The notes under the pieces were generated by a model. That model worked only from the letters and a program-made list of their open reading frames with translations, was not told the origin of the DNA and made no database searches. Below, piece after piece: positions 1-5,525 of a DNA stretch of 6,939 nt. This stretch comes from Defluviicoccus sp. (GTDB taxonomy: Bacteria > Pseudomonadota > Alphaproteobacteria > MPNO01), in the NCBI GenBank assembly GCA_028820945.1, contig JAPPHW010000403.1:2945-9883 (forward strand), given 5' to 3'. The translations under genes were made by a program, and so were the position numbers. The number at the start of each line of letters is the position of its first letter. The stretch's first letter is position 1.

Positions 1-354
1 TCTAGCGGCGAAGGACTTGCGCGCGCGGAGCGCCTGGGCGTCGGCCACGTCGTGGCCGGAAAAGCCCGGCAGGAAGGCGAACAGATCGCGCGCGAGCGTG
101 CCGATCGCCCGCTCGACGAACGGCTTGGCGTCCGGCGTGTAGGGCGGGCAGAGATCGTGCGCGATCTCCAGATCGGCGAGCGCGCCCACGACATGGCGCG
201 AGGTGTAGTCCCGCCCCTCGTCCGTCCGCACGGTTTCCGGAACGCCCCATTCGAGGATGCAGCGCCGCAGCAGCGCGGCGATCGCCGTCGCCCGGCTGGT
301 CGGAACCACCAGGACGCGGACCCGCCGCGACCATACGTCGATCACCAACGAGGA
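1..354 (-). pseudogene. MuA-like DDE transposase, C-terminal fragment lacking its N-terminal part
   Basis: Read on the minus strand in the frame with codon boundary at 1-3, this encodes about 115 residues of an integrase-core transposase of the Mu/rve type. It contains VIDVWSRR near its start, RTDEGRDYTS with the second catalytic Asp at 220-222, and KPFVERA with the catalytic Glu at 112-114. Exactly 35 residues separate them, the D,D(35)E spacing. LPGFSGHDVADAQALRAR follows, as in Mu-type transposases after the catalytic core. The N-terminal DNA-binding domains and the segment expected to hold the first catalytic Asp are absent: homology stops near 345-357 and an in-frame stop lies at 388-390. 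The gene continues beyond the left window edge, so its C terminus is not seen. It points opposite to the phage late genes, whereas in Mu the A gene and late genes share orientation. Confidence 0.85.
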
Positions 355-412
355 CACGCCGGAGATCGTCGGCACCGCCGCCGGCTATCTCTGGACGGCG
401 GCGGTCGAGTAG
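347..412 (+). pseudogene. C-terminal remnant of a phage gene upstream of the gp35-like gene
   Basis: The frame ending in TAG at 410-412 reads about 21 residues (NEDTPEIVGTAAGYLWTAAV plus Glu) and stops two bases before the next start at 415, the spacing of an operon. Upstream of about 345 the same DNA is better explained as the antisense of the transposase, so only the 3' end of this gene survives. In Mu-like phages the gene before the gp35-like gene is normally the major head subunit. That identity is inferred from position; the 21 residues are too few to recognise a family. Confidence 0.5.
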
Positions 413-414
413 CC

Positions 415-903
415 ATGGCGGCGCGTCCCTACAGGGTGCTGTCGCCCGTCCACGCCGACCGCCTCTACGAGCCAGGCGAGGAGATCGCGCTCGAAGCGGC
501 GGCGGCGCGCCAGCTGATCGAGGCCGGCGCGATCGAAGACCCCGACAACCCGGGCACCGGCCCGGCGCCGGAACCGGCCGGCATCTTCGAGCGGGCGCTC
601 GACGCGCTTCGCACCGCGCCCGCAACCGAGGTCCGCGAGTTCCTGTCGCGAATCGCCGACGATCCGGAGATCCGCGATAAGGCGGAGGAGGCATTCGATC
701 CCGGATCGGTGTCCGGGACAAGCCTCCACGCCGCCGCGCTCGACGCGGTCCGCGGCCTCGATCCCGACGACAAGTCGCTCTGGACACAATCCGGCGCACC
801 GAAGGTCGAGGCAGTCGAGGCGGTCCTCGGGCGCGATATCGACGCGGCTCAGCGCGATGCCGCCTGGGCCATCGTCGAGGCAGAGCGGAAGGAAGACGAG
901 TGA
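415..903 (+). CDS. Mu gp35 / HI1506-like head-region protein
   Basis: A 162-residue acidic protein with no membrane segment. The N-terminal part (about residues 5-45) carries YRVLSPVHADRLYEPGEEI followed by an alanine-rich stretch and LIEAGAIE, the pattern found at the start of many Mu-like gp35-type proteins. The C-terminal part carries LWTQSGAPKVEAVEAVLGR from about residue 122 and RDAAW (147-151), which resembles the C-terminal motif of the FluMu HI1506/gp35-type family (W-x-x-x-G-x-P-x-V and a final RDxAW). The role is poorly known; the gene normally lies between the major head and gp36 genes, so a head or head-tail function is likely. It starts two bases after the preceding remnant, and its stop overlaps the GTG of the next gene, so translation is probably coupled. 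Family assignment is from remembered motifs. Confidence 0.65.
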   Translation: MAARPYRVLSPVHADRLYEPGEEIALEAAAARQLIEAGAIEDPDNPGTGPAPEPAGIFERALDALRTAPATEVREFLSRIADDPEIRDKAEEAFDPGSVSGTSLHAAALDAVRGLDPDDKSLWTQSGAPKVEAVEAVLGRDIDAAQRDAAWAIVEAERKEDE

Positions 904-1136
904 CCGACGAGCAGCGCCAGCCGACCCTCGGCGAGCGCCGTGTCGGGGTCGACTTCAACCCGTCCGGCGATCCCGTTATCGCCGACATCAAGCGGAGGGC
1001 CGCCGGGCTGATCGACGCGGTGGACGCGCTACCCGCTCCCACAGGCGAGGCCGCGCGGGTGCGCGCGATCGCGATGACCGGGATCGAGGAGGCCGCCATG
1101 TGGGCGGTCAAGGCGGCGGCGCGAGCCAAGGGCTGA
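900..1136 (+). CDS. Small helical-hairpin phage protein, candidate Acb2/Tad1-like anti-CBASS cyclic nucleotide sponge
   Basis: A 78-residue protein starting with GTG, where GTGA overlaps the stop of the previous gene; an AAGGAAG Shine-Dalgarno lies a few bases upstream, which supports this start. A variable N terminus leads into FNPSGD (19-24). A first helix follows (about 25-44, DIKRRAAGLIDAVDAL), then a Pro-containing turn (45-48) and a second helix (about 50-75) with the conserved-looking AMTGIEEAAMWAVKAA (58-73). This FNPS / IK-AA-LID / AMT-E-AAMWAVKA pattern is a widespread small phage family that I believe is annotated as the Acb2/Tad1 hairpin domain. Acb2 binds cyclic di- and trinucleotides and blocks CBASS, and it is also encoded among structural genes in some transposable Pseudomonas phages. 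The fold fits a two-helix hairpin; the sponge function is inference and no ligand residues were verified. It could instead be an uncharacterised virion-operon protein. Confidence 0.6.
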   Translation: MTDEQRQPTLGERRVGVDFNPSGDPVIADIKRRAAGLIDAVDALPAPTGEAARVRAIAMTGIEEAAMWAVKAAARAKG

Positions 1137-1143
1137 CGCCACC

Positions 1144-1425
1144 ATGACCTACGCCACGCGGCAGGACCTGGTCGAACGCTTCGGTGCCGCCGAGGTGGAG
1201 GACCTGGAGACCGGGACGAGCGACGACGACGATACCACGCGGATCGCCGCGGCACTGGCCGATGCGGCGGCCGAGATCGACGCCGCGCTGGCGACCCGCT
1301 ACGTCCTGCCCTTGCCGGACGGGCGGTGGCCGCGCCTGGTCGGAATCGCCTGCGACCTGGCGCGGCTGCGGCTCTACGACGACGCCCCGCCGGAAGCGGC
1401 GGTCAACCGCGAGGGAGGACAAGCG
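1144..1425 (+). pseudogene. gp36-like protein (DUF1320), 3'-truncated and fused in frame to the tail tube gene
   Basis: The ATG at 1144 follows the previous stop by seven bases and opens MTYATRQDLVERFGAAEVEDL, the hallmark N terminus of Mu gp36/DUF1320 proteins. ARYVLP-like (ATRYVLPLPDG) and CDLARLRLYDD motifs follow up to about residue 83. Family members usually run to about 130-145 residues with a further helical section after the LYDD motif; here the homology ends by about residue 90. The frame then runs without a stop through GGQA into the ATG of the tail tube gene at 1426. The uninterrupted reading frame 1144-2259 could therefore yield a 371-residue fusion. The genes normally found between gp36 and the tail tube (tail terminator or connector) are missing, so a deletion joined the two. 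gp36 probably acts at the head-tail connection. Confidence 0.75.
1413..1419 (+). promoter_or_regulatory. Strong Shine-Dalgarno deciding the tail tube start
   Basis: GGGAGGA ends six bases before ATG 1426 inside an otherwise continuous reading frame. Such a site has no purpose inside a coding sequence, so it marks the original start of the tail tube gene and locates the gp36 deletion joint at or just upstream of it. Confidence 0.75.
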
Positions 1426-2259
1426 ATGACGCTCGCGCAGACCAAACGGAATAACGTCGTCATCGGCGGCGGCGAGCTGTTCCTCGACATCTTCGACGCC
1501 GCAGGCGCCAGGACCGGCGAGCTCTATCTCGGCGACGCGGTCGGGGCGACGCTCGGCATCGTTACCGAGGAGACGACGATCTTCTCCGGCACCGGCAAGG
1601 TGGCGGTCGAGCTGGCGCGCATCACCCGCTCGATCTCGCGGACCTTCAATATCGGGGTCCGTGACATGAGCCTGCAAAACCTCGCGCTGTTCGCGATCGG
1701 CGACCTTGCCGACGACGCGATCGCGGCGGACGCGGTCGCCGACGAGACGATCGCCCCGGTACTGCCCGGCCGCTGGTACCAGCTCGGCACCACCGCCAAG
1801 CGCCCGGCCGGGATCAACAAGGTCGGCAAGGTCACCGTCGCCGGCGGCACGGTCGACGCCGCGGGAGACTTCACCGCGGCGGCCGGGGCCAACGCCTGGG
1901 CCAAAGACGCCGACTATGTCGTCGACGAGGGTTCGGGCCGGGTGATGATCCTCGACACCGCGAAGACCAAGGCTGCGGGCGCGGCGATCCAGGTCGATTA
2001 CACGCCGGCCGCGCAGGCCGACCGCCAGCAGGTGCAGGCGAAGACCAAGCAGGTCGAGGGGGCGTTCCGCTACATCGAGGACGCCGCGCGCGGCCAGGGG
2101 CGGAACTTCTATGCGCCCGACTGCCTGATCCGGCCGAACGGCGAGCTGCCGCTGCTCGACGGCCGCAACTCGGAACAGCAGATCGCGCTCACCGTCGCCG
2201 CGCTCGAACCGGGTGGCGGGCTCCCCGCGCTGCTGATCGACGGCCAGCCGCAAGAATGA
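1426..2259 (+). CDS. Phage tail tube (major tail) protein, Mu-like siphovirus type
   Basis: A 277-residue protein beginning MTLAQTKRNNVVIGGGEL. It has a beta-rich N-terminal half containing LYLGDAVGATLGIVTEE, an IFSGTGK segment and the MSLQNLALFAIGD motif, where tail tube proteins of transposable siphophages typically have a 'sPeNLalf' stretch. Residues about 105-215 form a second beta-rich section (WYQLGTTAKRPAGINKVGKV, YVVDEGSGRVMI, IQVDYTPAA), and the C terminus is short and polar. The protein should polymerise into the hollow tail tube around the tape measure. Its stop shares ATGA (2256-2259) with the next gene, and the chaperone and tape measure genes follow in the order universal in siphovirus tails, which supports the call. 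The preferred start is 1426 because of the strong ribosome site; the in-frame upstream gp36 remnant is considered extra. Confidence 0.75.
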   Translation: MTLAQTKRNNVVIGGGELFLDIFDAAGARTGELYLGDAVGATLGIVTEETTIFSGTGKVAVELARITRSISRTFNIGVRDMSLQNLALFAIGDLADDAIAADAVADETIAPVLPGRWYQLGTTAKRPAGINKVGKVTVAGGTVDAAGDFTAAAGANAWAKDADYVVDEGSGRVMILDTAKTKAAGAAIQVDYTPAAQADRQQVQAKTKQVEGAFRYIEDAARGQGRNFYAPDCLIRPNGELPLLDGRNSEQQIALTVAALEPGGGLPALLIDGQPQE

Positions 2260-2765
2260 CGGACGGCCGCGAAAAGGAGGCCGCCGCCGAGACCGAAGCG
2301 GCCGAGGAGCTTGGCGTCCTGTTCCCCGACCGAGAGGTCGAGGTGACGGATCCCGACAGCGGCGATTCGCTCGTGCTCACCGTCCGCGAGCCGCGCTTCC
2401 TGGAATCGCTCAAGATCGCGGCCGGGGCGAAACCGCTGATTGCGGCCCTGGCCGTGCTGGAGGTCGAGGACGAGAACGGAGTGCCGGACGCCGCCGCCCT
2501 CGACGAGGCGCTCGGCGCGCACGCCGACACCTGGCTGAACCTGATCGCGCGCGCCACCGGCCGCGACGCGGCCTGGCTAGCACGGCTGGCGGACGGCGAC
2601 GGGCATGCGCTGTCGCTCGCGATGTGGGAGACCCATGGCCCTTTATTCGTGCGCCGCGTCGTGACGGCGCGGCTGGCGGCGAAGCGGTCCCTTTCCGCCG
2701 GGTCTTCGACGAGCTCGTCCGGGCCGGACACGCCCCGGGGCACGACGCCCTCGCCGAGCGGCTGA
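2256..2765 (+). CDS. Tail assembly chaperone, zero-frame product (gpG-like, DUF6631-like)
   Basis: A 169-residue protein starting at the ATGA overlap with the tail tube gene. Residues about 20-130 contain LGVLFPDREVEVTDP, LTVREPRFLESLKI, HADTWLNLIARATGRDAAWL and ETHGPLFVRRVV. This is the layout I associate with DUF6631-type chaperones of Mu-like siphophages (a 'liP' start, a helical core and an 'NGPFF' segment). After about residue 145 the zero frame becomes low-complexity (SSTSSSGPDTP), typical of a tail beyond the point where a longer frameshifted product diverges. It lies directly between the tail tube and tape measure genes, as lambda G does, and would bind the tape measure during tail assembly. 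It is likely made together with a -1 frameshifted form ending at 2866. The family name is from memory; position and frame arrangement are seen directly. Confidence 0.7.
   Translation: MTDGREKEAAAETEAAEELGVLFPDREVEVTDPDSGDSLVLTVREPRFLESLKIAAGAKPLIAALAVLEVEDENGVPDAAALDEALGAHADTWLNLIARATGRDAAWLARLADGDGHALSLAMWETHGPLFVRRVVTARLAAKRSLSAGSSTSSSGPDTPRGTTPSPSG
2639..2670 (+). promoter_or_regulatory. Candidate programmed -1 ribosomal frameshift signal (slippery heptamer plus stem-loop)
   Basis: C CCT TTA at 2639-2645 fits X XXY YYZ exactly in the zero frame of the chaperone gene (codons CCT 2640-2642, TTA 2643-2645). After a five-base spacer (2646-2650), GCGCCG at 2651-2656 pairs perfectly with CGGCGC at 2665-2670 around an eight-base loop. 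Slippage by -1 enters the frame that stays open to 2866 and encodes a T-like extension. Many tailed phages use such a shift between the tail tube and tape measure genes, as in lambda G-GT. In GC-rich DNA a short GC stem can arise by chance, so the stem is weaker evidence than the heptamer and the open -1 frame. Confidence 0.6.
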
Positions 2766-2866
2766 CGTGGCGACAGTTCGAGCTTTTCTGGAAGGCGGCC
2801 CAGGAACGGCAGGCGGAGGCGCTGGAGCGGGCGCTCGCCCCCTGGACCGGGTCGACGGGTGACTGA
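2645..2866 (+). CDS. -1 frame extension of the tail assembly chaperone (gpT-like)
   Basis: Read after slippage at 2639-2645, this adds about 73 residues to the first 130 of the chaperone, giving a fusion of about 203 residues. The segment is a credible soluble helical domain: VPFRRVFDELVRAGHAP, then LTWRQFELFWKAAQERQAEA and a stop four bases before the tape measure start. The 'LTWRQ' stretch is better protein-like sequence than the zero frame over the same DNA, which turns into Ser/Thr/Pro repeats. The only in-frame start (GTG at 2624) has no ribosome site and lies deep inside the chaperone gene, so independent translation is unlikely. The exact shift point is inferred; a mutational frameshift in a decaying gene is the alternative. 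Confidence 0.6.
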   Translation: MRAPRRDGAAGGEAVPFRRVFDELVRAGHAPGHDALAERLTWRQFELFWKAAQERQAEALERALAPWTGSTGD

Positions 2867-2869
2867 CCG

Positions 2870-5212
2870 ATGCCCGATCTCGATCTTGCGATCCGGGTCC
2901 GCGCCGATCTCCAGCGGGCGGCCGCCGGCCTAAACCAGCTCGAAAAGGAGCTCAAGGACGTCGGCCAGGCCGGCGACCGTTCCGCGCGCGGCGCGGCCAG
3001 GGTGACGCGCAGCTACGACCGGATGGACGCGGCGGCGGGGCGGACGGCCCGCGCCCTGGGATCGTTCCGCGGAGCGATCGCCGCCATCGGCATCGTCGCG
3101 GTCACCCGCCAGCTGATCGACGCCGGGCTCCGGATCGAGCGGCTTGAGCAACGCTTCCGGGCGGCGACCGGGTCGGCCGACGCGGCGGCGCGCGAGATGG
3201 CCTTCGTCCGCGCCGAGGCCGAAAGGCTCGGGATCGACTTCCGCGAGGCCGCCGACGCCTATTCGGGGTTCCTGGCGGCCGCGCAGGGAACCCCCCTTGC
3301 GGGCGCCGCGGCACGAGACATATTCACCGCCGTTGCCGAGGCCGCGCGGGTAATGGGGCTCACGGCCGAGCAGACCGGCGGCGCGCTCCTGGCGCTCGAA
3401 CAGATCATCTCGAAGGGCAAGGTCTCGGCCGAGGAGTTGCGCGGGCAGCTCGGCGAGCGTTTGCCGGGCGCGTTCCAGATCGCCGCCCGGGCGATGGGCG
3501 TCTCGACCGGCGAGCTCGACCGCATGCTGGCGCGCGGCGAATTGCTGGCCGAGGACCTCCTGCCCAAGCTGGCGGTCGAGCTGAGCAAGACCGTCGCCGG
3601 GGAGTTGCCCAACGCGACCAGGAGCTCGGCGGCGGCCTTCGACCGGCTCGGCAACGCGGTCGACCGGCTCGCGGAAAAGGTCGCCAATAGCGGGCTGATC
3701 CAGTTCTTCGCCGACCTCGCAACCAAGGCCGCCGAGGCGCTCGCCGGAGCCGAGGAGACGGCCGCCGGGCCGGCCCAACCGCCGCGCACCCGCGCGAAGG
3801 TCGAACGCGACGAGGCGGCCGAGCGCCTGGCCCGGCTGCGGGAGCGGGAGACGCGGTTCGGCACCGAGCGGCCCGGTCGACGGCGGCGGCGGGGCTCGGG
3901 CCGCGGCGTCCTGCCGGGCGAGGTCAGGGAAGCGACGGAGGCGCTCGCGGAAGCGGAGCGCCAGGTCGCCGGGCAAACCGTCGAATCGCTGACCGCGCAG
4001 ATCGCGGCGATGCGGGCACGGGCACGGGGAAGCCAGCGCCATCGCCGCGGGCTGGCAGCCCGGCTGGCACCGCTCAGGCGCGATCTAGCCGTCTTGCGAG
4101 AGCGCGAGGAGCAGGCGCTCGCCAATTTTGCCGCCGGCTTCGAGGACCGCGACCAAGCCCCGCCCGGCATCCAGGCACCGGCGCGGGCCGCGGCGGACCC
4201 GAAGCGGGCGCGCGAGGCCGAAGCCGCGCGCGACAGGCTCGTCGCCATCGCCCGCGACGCCGAGGACCGCGTCGCCCGGATCACGCTCGACCGGATCGAG
4301 CTGGTCGACCGGGCCGAGGCGGAATCGTACGCGGAGCTCGACCGGCTGACCGCCGCCGCTCTCGAAAAGGTCAAGGACGACGAGACGGAGCAGGTCCGCA
4401 CCCGCCAAGCATCCGCCTCGGCCCGCACCGCGATCGAGCGCGCCGCCGCGGTCGAGCGCCAGACGATCCGCGAGGAGGAGGCGGGCGAGGCGGCCGAGAC
4501 AACGCGCAGGCGATCGCAGGCCGAGGCCGCGGCCGCCGCGCGCGAGAACCTGGCCGGGATCGAGCGCGGGCTGCTCGGCCCTTACGAGCGCGCGGTGGCC
4601 GAGGTCGAAGCCTGGCGGGAGGCCACGATCGCGGCCTACGAGGCGGCGGGGATCTCGGCCGAGGAATACGGCGCCATCGTCGACGCGGTGGTCAATCAGC
4701 GGCTCGCGGCGGCGGCCGACGAGGAAGCCGAGCGCCGGCTGCGCGCCTCGCGGCACTGGCGCGACGGCGCGGTCCGCGCGCTGCGCGATTACTCCGACGA
4801 AGCGACCGACGCGGCCGCCTATGTCGAACAGGCGGTCACCGGCGGGCTACGCAACATGGAGGACGCGCTGGTCCAGTTCGCGACCACGGGCAAGCTCTCC
4901 TTCAAGGGACTGGTCGACTCGATCGTCGCCGATCTCGCGCGGATCGCGGTGCGCCAGGCCATCACCGGGCCGCTGTTCTCGGCGCTCGGCGCCGCCCTTG
5001 GCGGTGGCGCGGGCGGCGGTTTCGTCGGCGGCAGCTTCAGCTTCGGCTCCGCGCCGGCCGCGTTCCATGGCGGCGGCATCGCCGGGCGTGGACGGGTGAC
5101 CCGAGAAGGCCCCTGTCCGGCCGTTTCCGGGCCGATGCATGGCTCTTGCAGGGGCCGATTTTCGGAGCCCAAATCGTCCCTAAATCTGGCCGGATTTACC
5201 GAGGACTTCTAA
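2870..5212 (+). CDS. Tail tape measure protein, truncated near the C terminus
   Basis: A 780-residue frame, by far the largest here, as expected for the tape measure that sets tail length. Residues about 60-250 form the phage tape-measure N-terminal domain, including EELRGQLGERLPGAFQIAAR (about 187-206). About 300-630 is highly charged, Ala/Glu/Arg-rich helix and coiled coil with a short Arg-rich run (GRRRRRG). About 665-707 carries the lambda-type tape measure C-terminal motif (QFATTGKLSFKGLVDSIV, IAVRQAITGPL), then a Gly-rich stretch ending HGGGIAG. Homology should continue for tens of residues, but after about residue 742 the frame runs into Cys/Ser/Pro-rich sequence unlike a phage protein. 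It stops at TAA 5210-5212, inside a prophage-end repeat. The last 35 or so residues are therefore an accident of a deletion that joined the gene to the prophage right end. Start: ATG four bases after the chaperone extension stop. Confidence 0.85.
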   Translation: MPDLDLAIRVRADLQRAAAGLNQLEKELKDVGQAGDRSARGAARVTRSYDRMDAAAGRTARALGSFRGAIAAIGIVAVTRQLIDAGLRIERLEQRFRAATGSADAAAREMAFVRAEAERLGIDFREAADAYSGFLAAAQGTPLAGAAARDIFTAVAEAARVMGLTAEQTGGALLALEQIISKGKVSAEELRGQLGERLPGAFQIAARAMGVSTGELDRMLARGELLAEDLLPKLAVELSKTVAGELPNATRSSAAAFDRLGNAVDRLAEKVANSGLIQFFADLATKAAEALAGAEETAAGPAQPPRTRAKVERDEAAERLARLRERETRFGTERPGRRRRRGSGRGVLPGEVREATEALAEAERQVAGQTVESLTAQIAAMRARARGSQRHRRGLAARLAPLRRDLAVLREREEQALANFAAGFEDRDQAPPGIQAPARAAADPKRAREAEAARDRLVAIARDAEDRVARITLDRIELVDRAEAESYAELDRLTAAALEKVKDDETEQVRTRQASASARTAIERAAAVERQTIREEEAGEAAETTRRRSQAEAAAAARENLAGIERGLLGPYERAVAEVEAWREATIAAYEAAGISAEEYGAIVDAVVNQRLAAAADEEAERRLRASRHWRDGAVRALRDYSDEATDAAAYVEQAVTGGLRNMEDALVQFATTGKLSFKGLVDSIVADLARIAVRQAITGPLFSALGAALGGGAGGGFVGGSFSFGSAPAAFHGGGIAGRGRVTREGPCPAVSGPMHGSCRGRFSEPKSSLNLAGFTEDF

Positions 5213-5249
5213 AGACTTTTGCACGGAATTTCTAAGGACTTTTGCGCGG
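5205..5249 (+). repeat. Two tandem 22-bp transposase-site-like repeats (R2 and R1)
   Basis: Copies at 5205-5226 and 5228-5249, offset by 23 bp, agree at 19 of 22 positions; the three differences are all transitions (5206/5229, 5213/5236, 5223/5246). The shared core is TTCTAA-GACTTTTGC-CGG. Two sites in tandem at about one helical-turn multiple beside a terminal CA is the arrangement of R1 and R2 at the right end of Mu, where they bind MuA. The stop codon of the truncated tape measure gene lies in the left copy. Confidence 0.8.
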
Positions 5250-5254
5250 CTACA
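5228..5254 (+). other. Putative prophage right end (attR side), terminal CA at 5253-5254
   Basis: Read inward from 5254 on the minus strand the end is TGTAGCCGCGCA, compared with TGAAGCGGCGCA at the right end of phage Mu: 10 of 12 identical, with the invariant TG. The first repeat begins five bases inside the end. The next five host bases, GCTAC (5255-5259), would be the target duplication if the element inserted like Mu. Both left end and duplicate lie outside the window, so the exact boundary is inferred. Confidence 0.65.
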
Positions 5255-5478
5255 GCTACCCCACAGGCCGGGCGGCCCGCACCCGCCCTCGCTGTTCCGG
5301 GGCGACGGCGGGCGGAGGAACGGCGGTGCGGCGACAGAACCGGTCTTTGCTTCGCCCGTGACGGATGGGAGGGATTCGGGGCGGTTTTCGTCGGTTTTGC
5401 CGCCGAACCGGAACCGGCAAAAAAGCTGGAAATTCCAAAGGCTTGACGGCTAAAATATCCCTATAGAGTATTTTTTTA

Positions 5479-5507
5479 TTGTCTCGGGACGCGTTTCGGG
5501 GTATATT
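5479..5507 (+). promoter_or_regulatory. Sigma-70-type promoter upstream of the amidase gene
   Basis: TTGTCT at 5479-5484 (4 of 6 to the -35 consensus), a 17-base spacer and TATATT at 5502-5507 (5 of 6 to the -10 consensus). It directly follows the AT-rich patch. Transcription would begin near 5514 and give a leader of about 65 bases before ATG 5579. A second, poorer candidate is TTGACG at 5443-5448, whose spaced -10 matches badly. Confidence 0.5.
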
Positions 5508-5525
5508 TGCCACAGTCGAGAAGTG

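Larger units (their letters stand above)
347..5254 (+). mobile_element. Right-hand part of a degraded Mu-like prophage
   Basis: This span carries phage late genes in Mu-like order (gp35-like, gp36, tail tube, tail chaperone, tape measure), all rightward and mostly overlapping or within a few bases of one another. It ends at a sequence that looks like a Mu right end (CA at 5254). The left limit is only the point where phage coding DNA meets the inverted transposase fragment; the true left end is outside the window or lost. Portal, capsid, connector, tail-terminator, tail-tip, lysis and early genes are missing. The element is therefore a remnant, although the genes that remain show no internal stop codons. 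The siphovirus-type tail genes place it nearer to D3112/B3-like transposable phages than to the contractile Mu itself; that placement is inference from gene families. Confidence 0.8.

Noticed and set aside
2..1255. A 417-codon minus-strand open frame covering the transposase region
   Set aside because: It is out of frame with the D,D(35)E motif-bearing frame, and its translation is an Arg/Pro-rich frame shadow.
1108..2253. A 381-codon open frame on the minus strand
   Set aside because: It is antisense to the gp36 and tail tube genes, has no recognisable domain, and is a typical product of high GC3 coding DNA read on the opposite strand.
2691..2697. CCCTTTC-like run near 2689-2695 as the slippery site
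   Set aside because: Its codon phase is wrong for a zero-frame to -1 slip, whereas C CCT TTA at 2639-2645 is in phase.
2624..2866. An independent small gene starting at GTG 2624
   Set aside because: There is no ribosome site and the start lies deep inside the chaperone gene; a -1 frameshift from 2639-2645 explains the frame better.
3259..4428. A 389-codon minus-strand frame inside the tape measure gene
   Set aside because: Its Ser/Arg/Ala-rich translation has no motifs and is the mirror of the coiled-coil coding region.
5176..5193. A third copy of the prophage-end repeat around CCCTAAATCTGG
   Set aside because: Only the CTAAA core aligns; agreement beyond it is at chance level and the spacing (29) differs from 23.
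5219..5446. A 75-codon plus-strand open frame across the prophage end
   Set aside because: It begins in the end repeat, crosses the predicted boundary, has no ribosome site, and its composition does not look like a protein.
5443..5471. A promoter using TTGACG at 5443-5448
   Set aside because: The hexamer 17 bases downstream (GAGTAT) matches the -10 consensus at only three positions; the pair at 5479-5507 is better.
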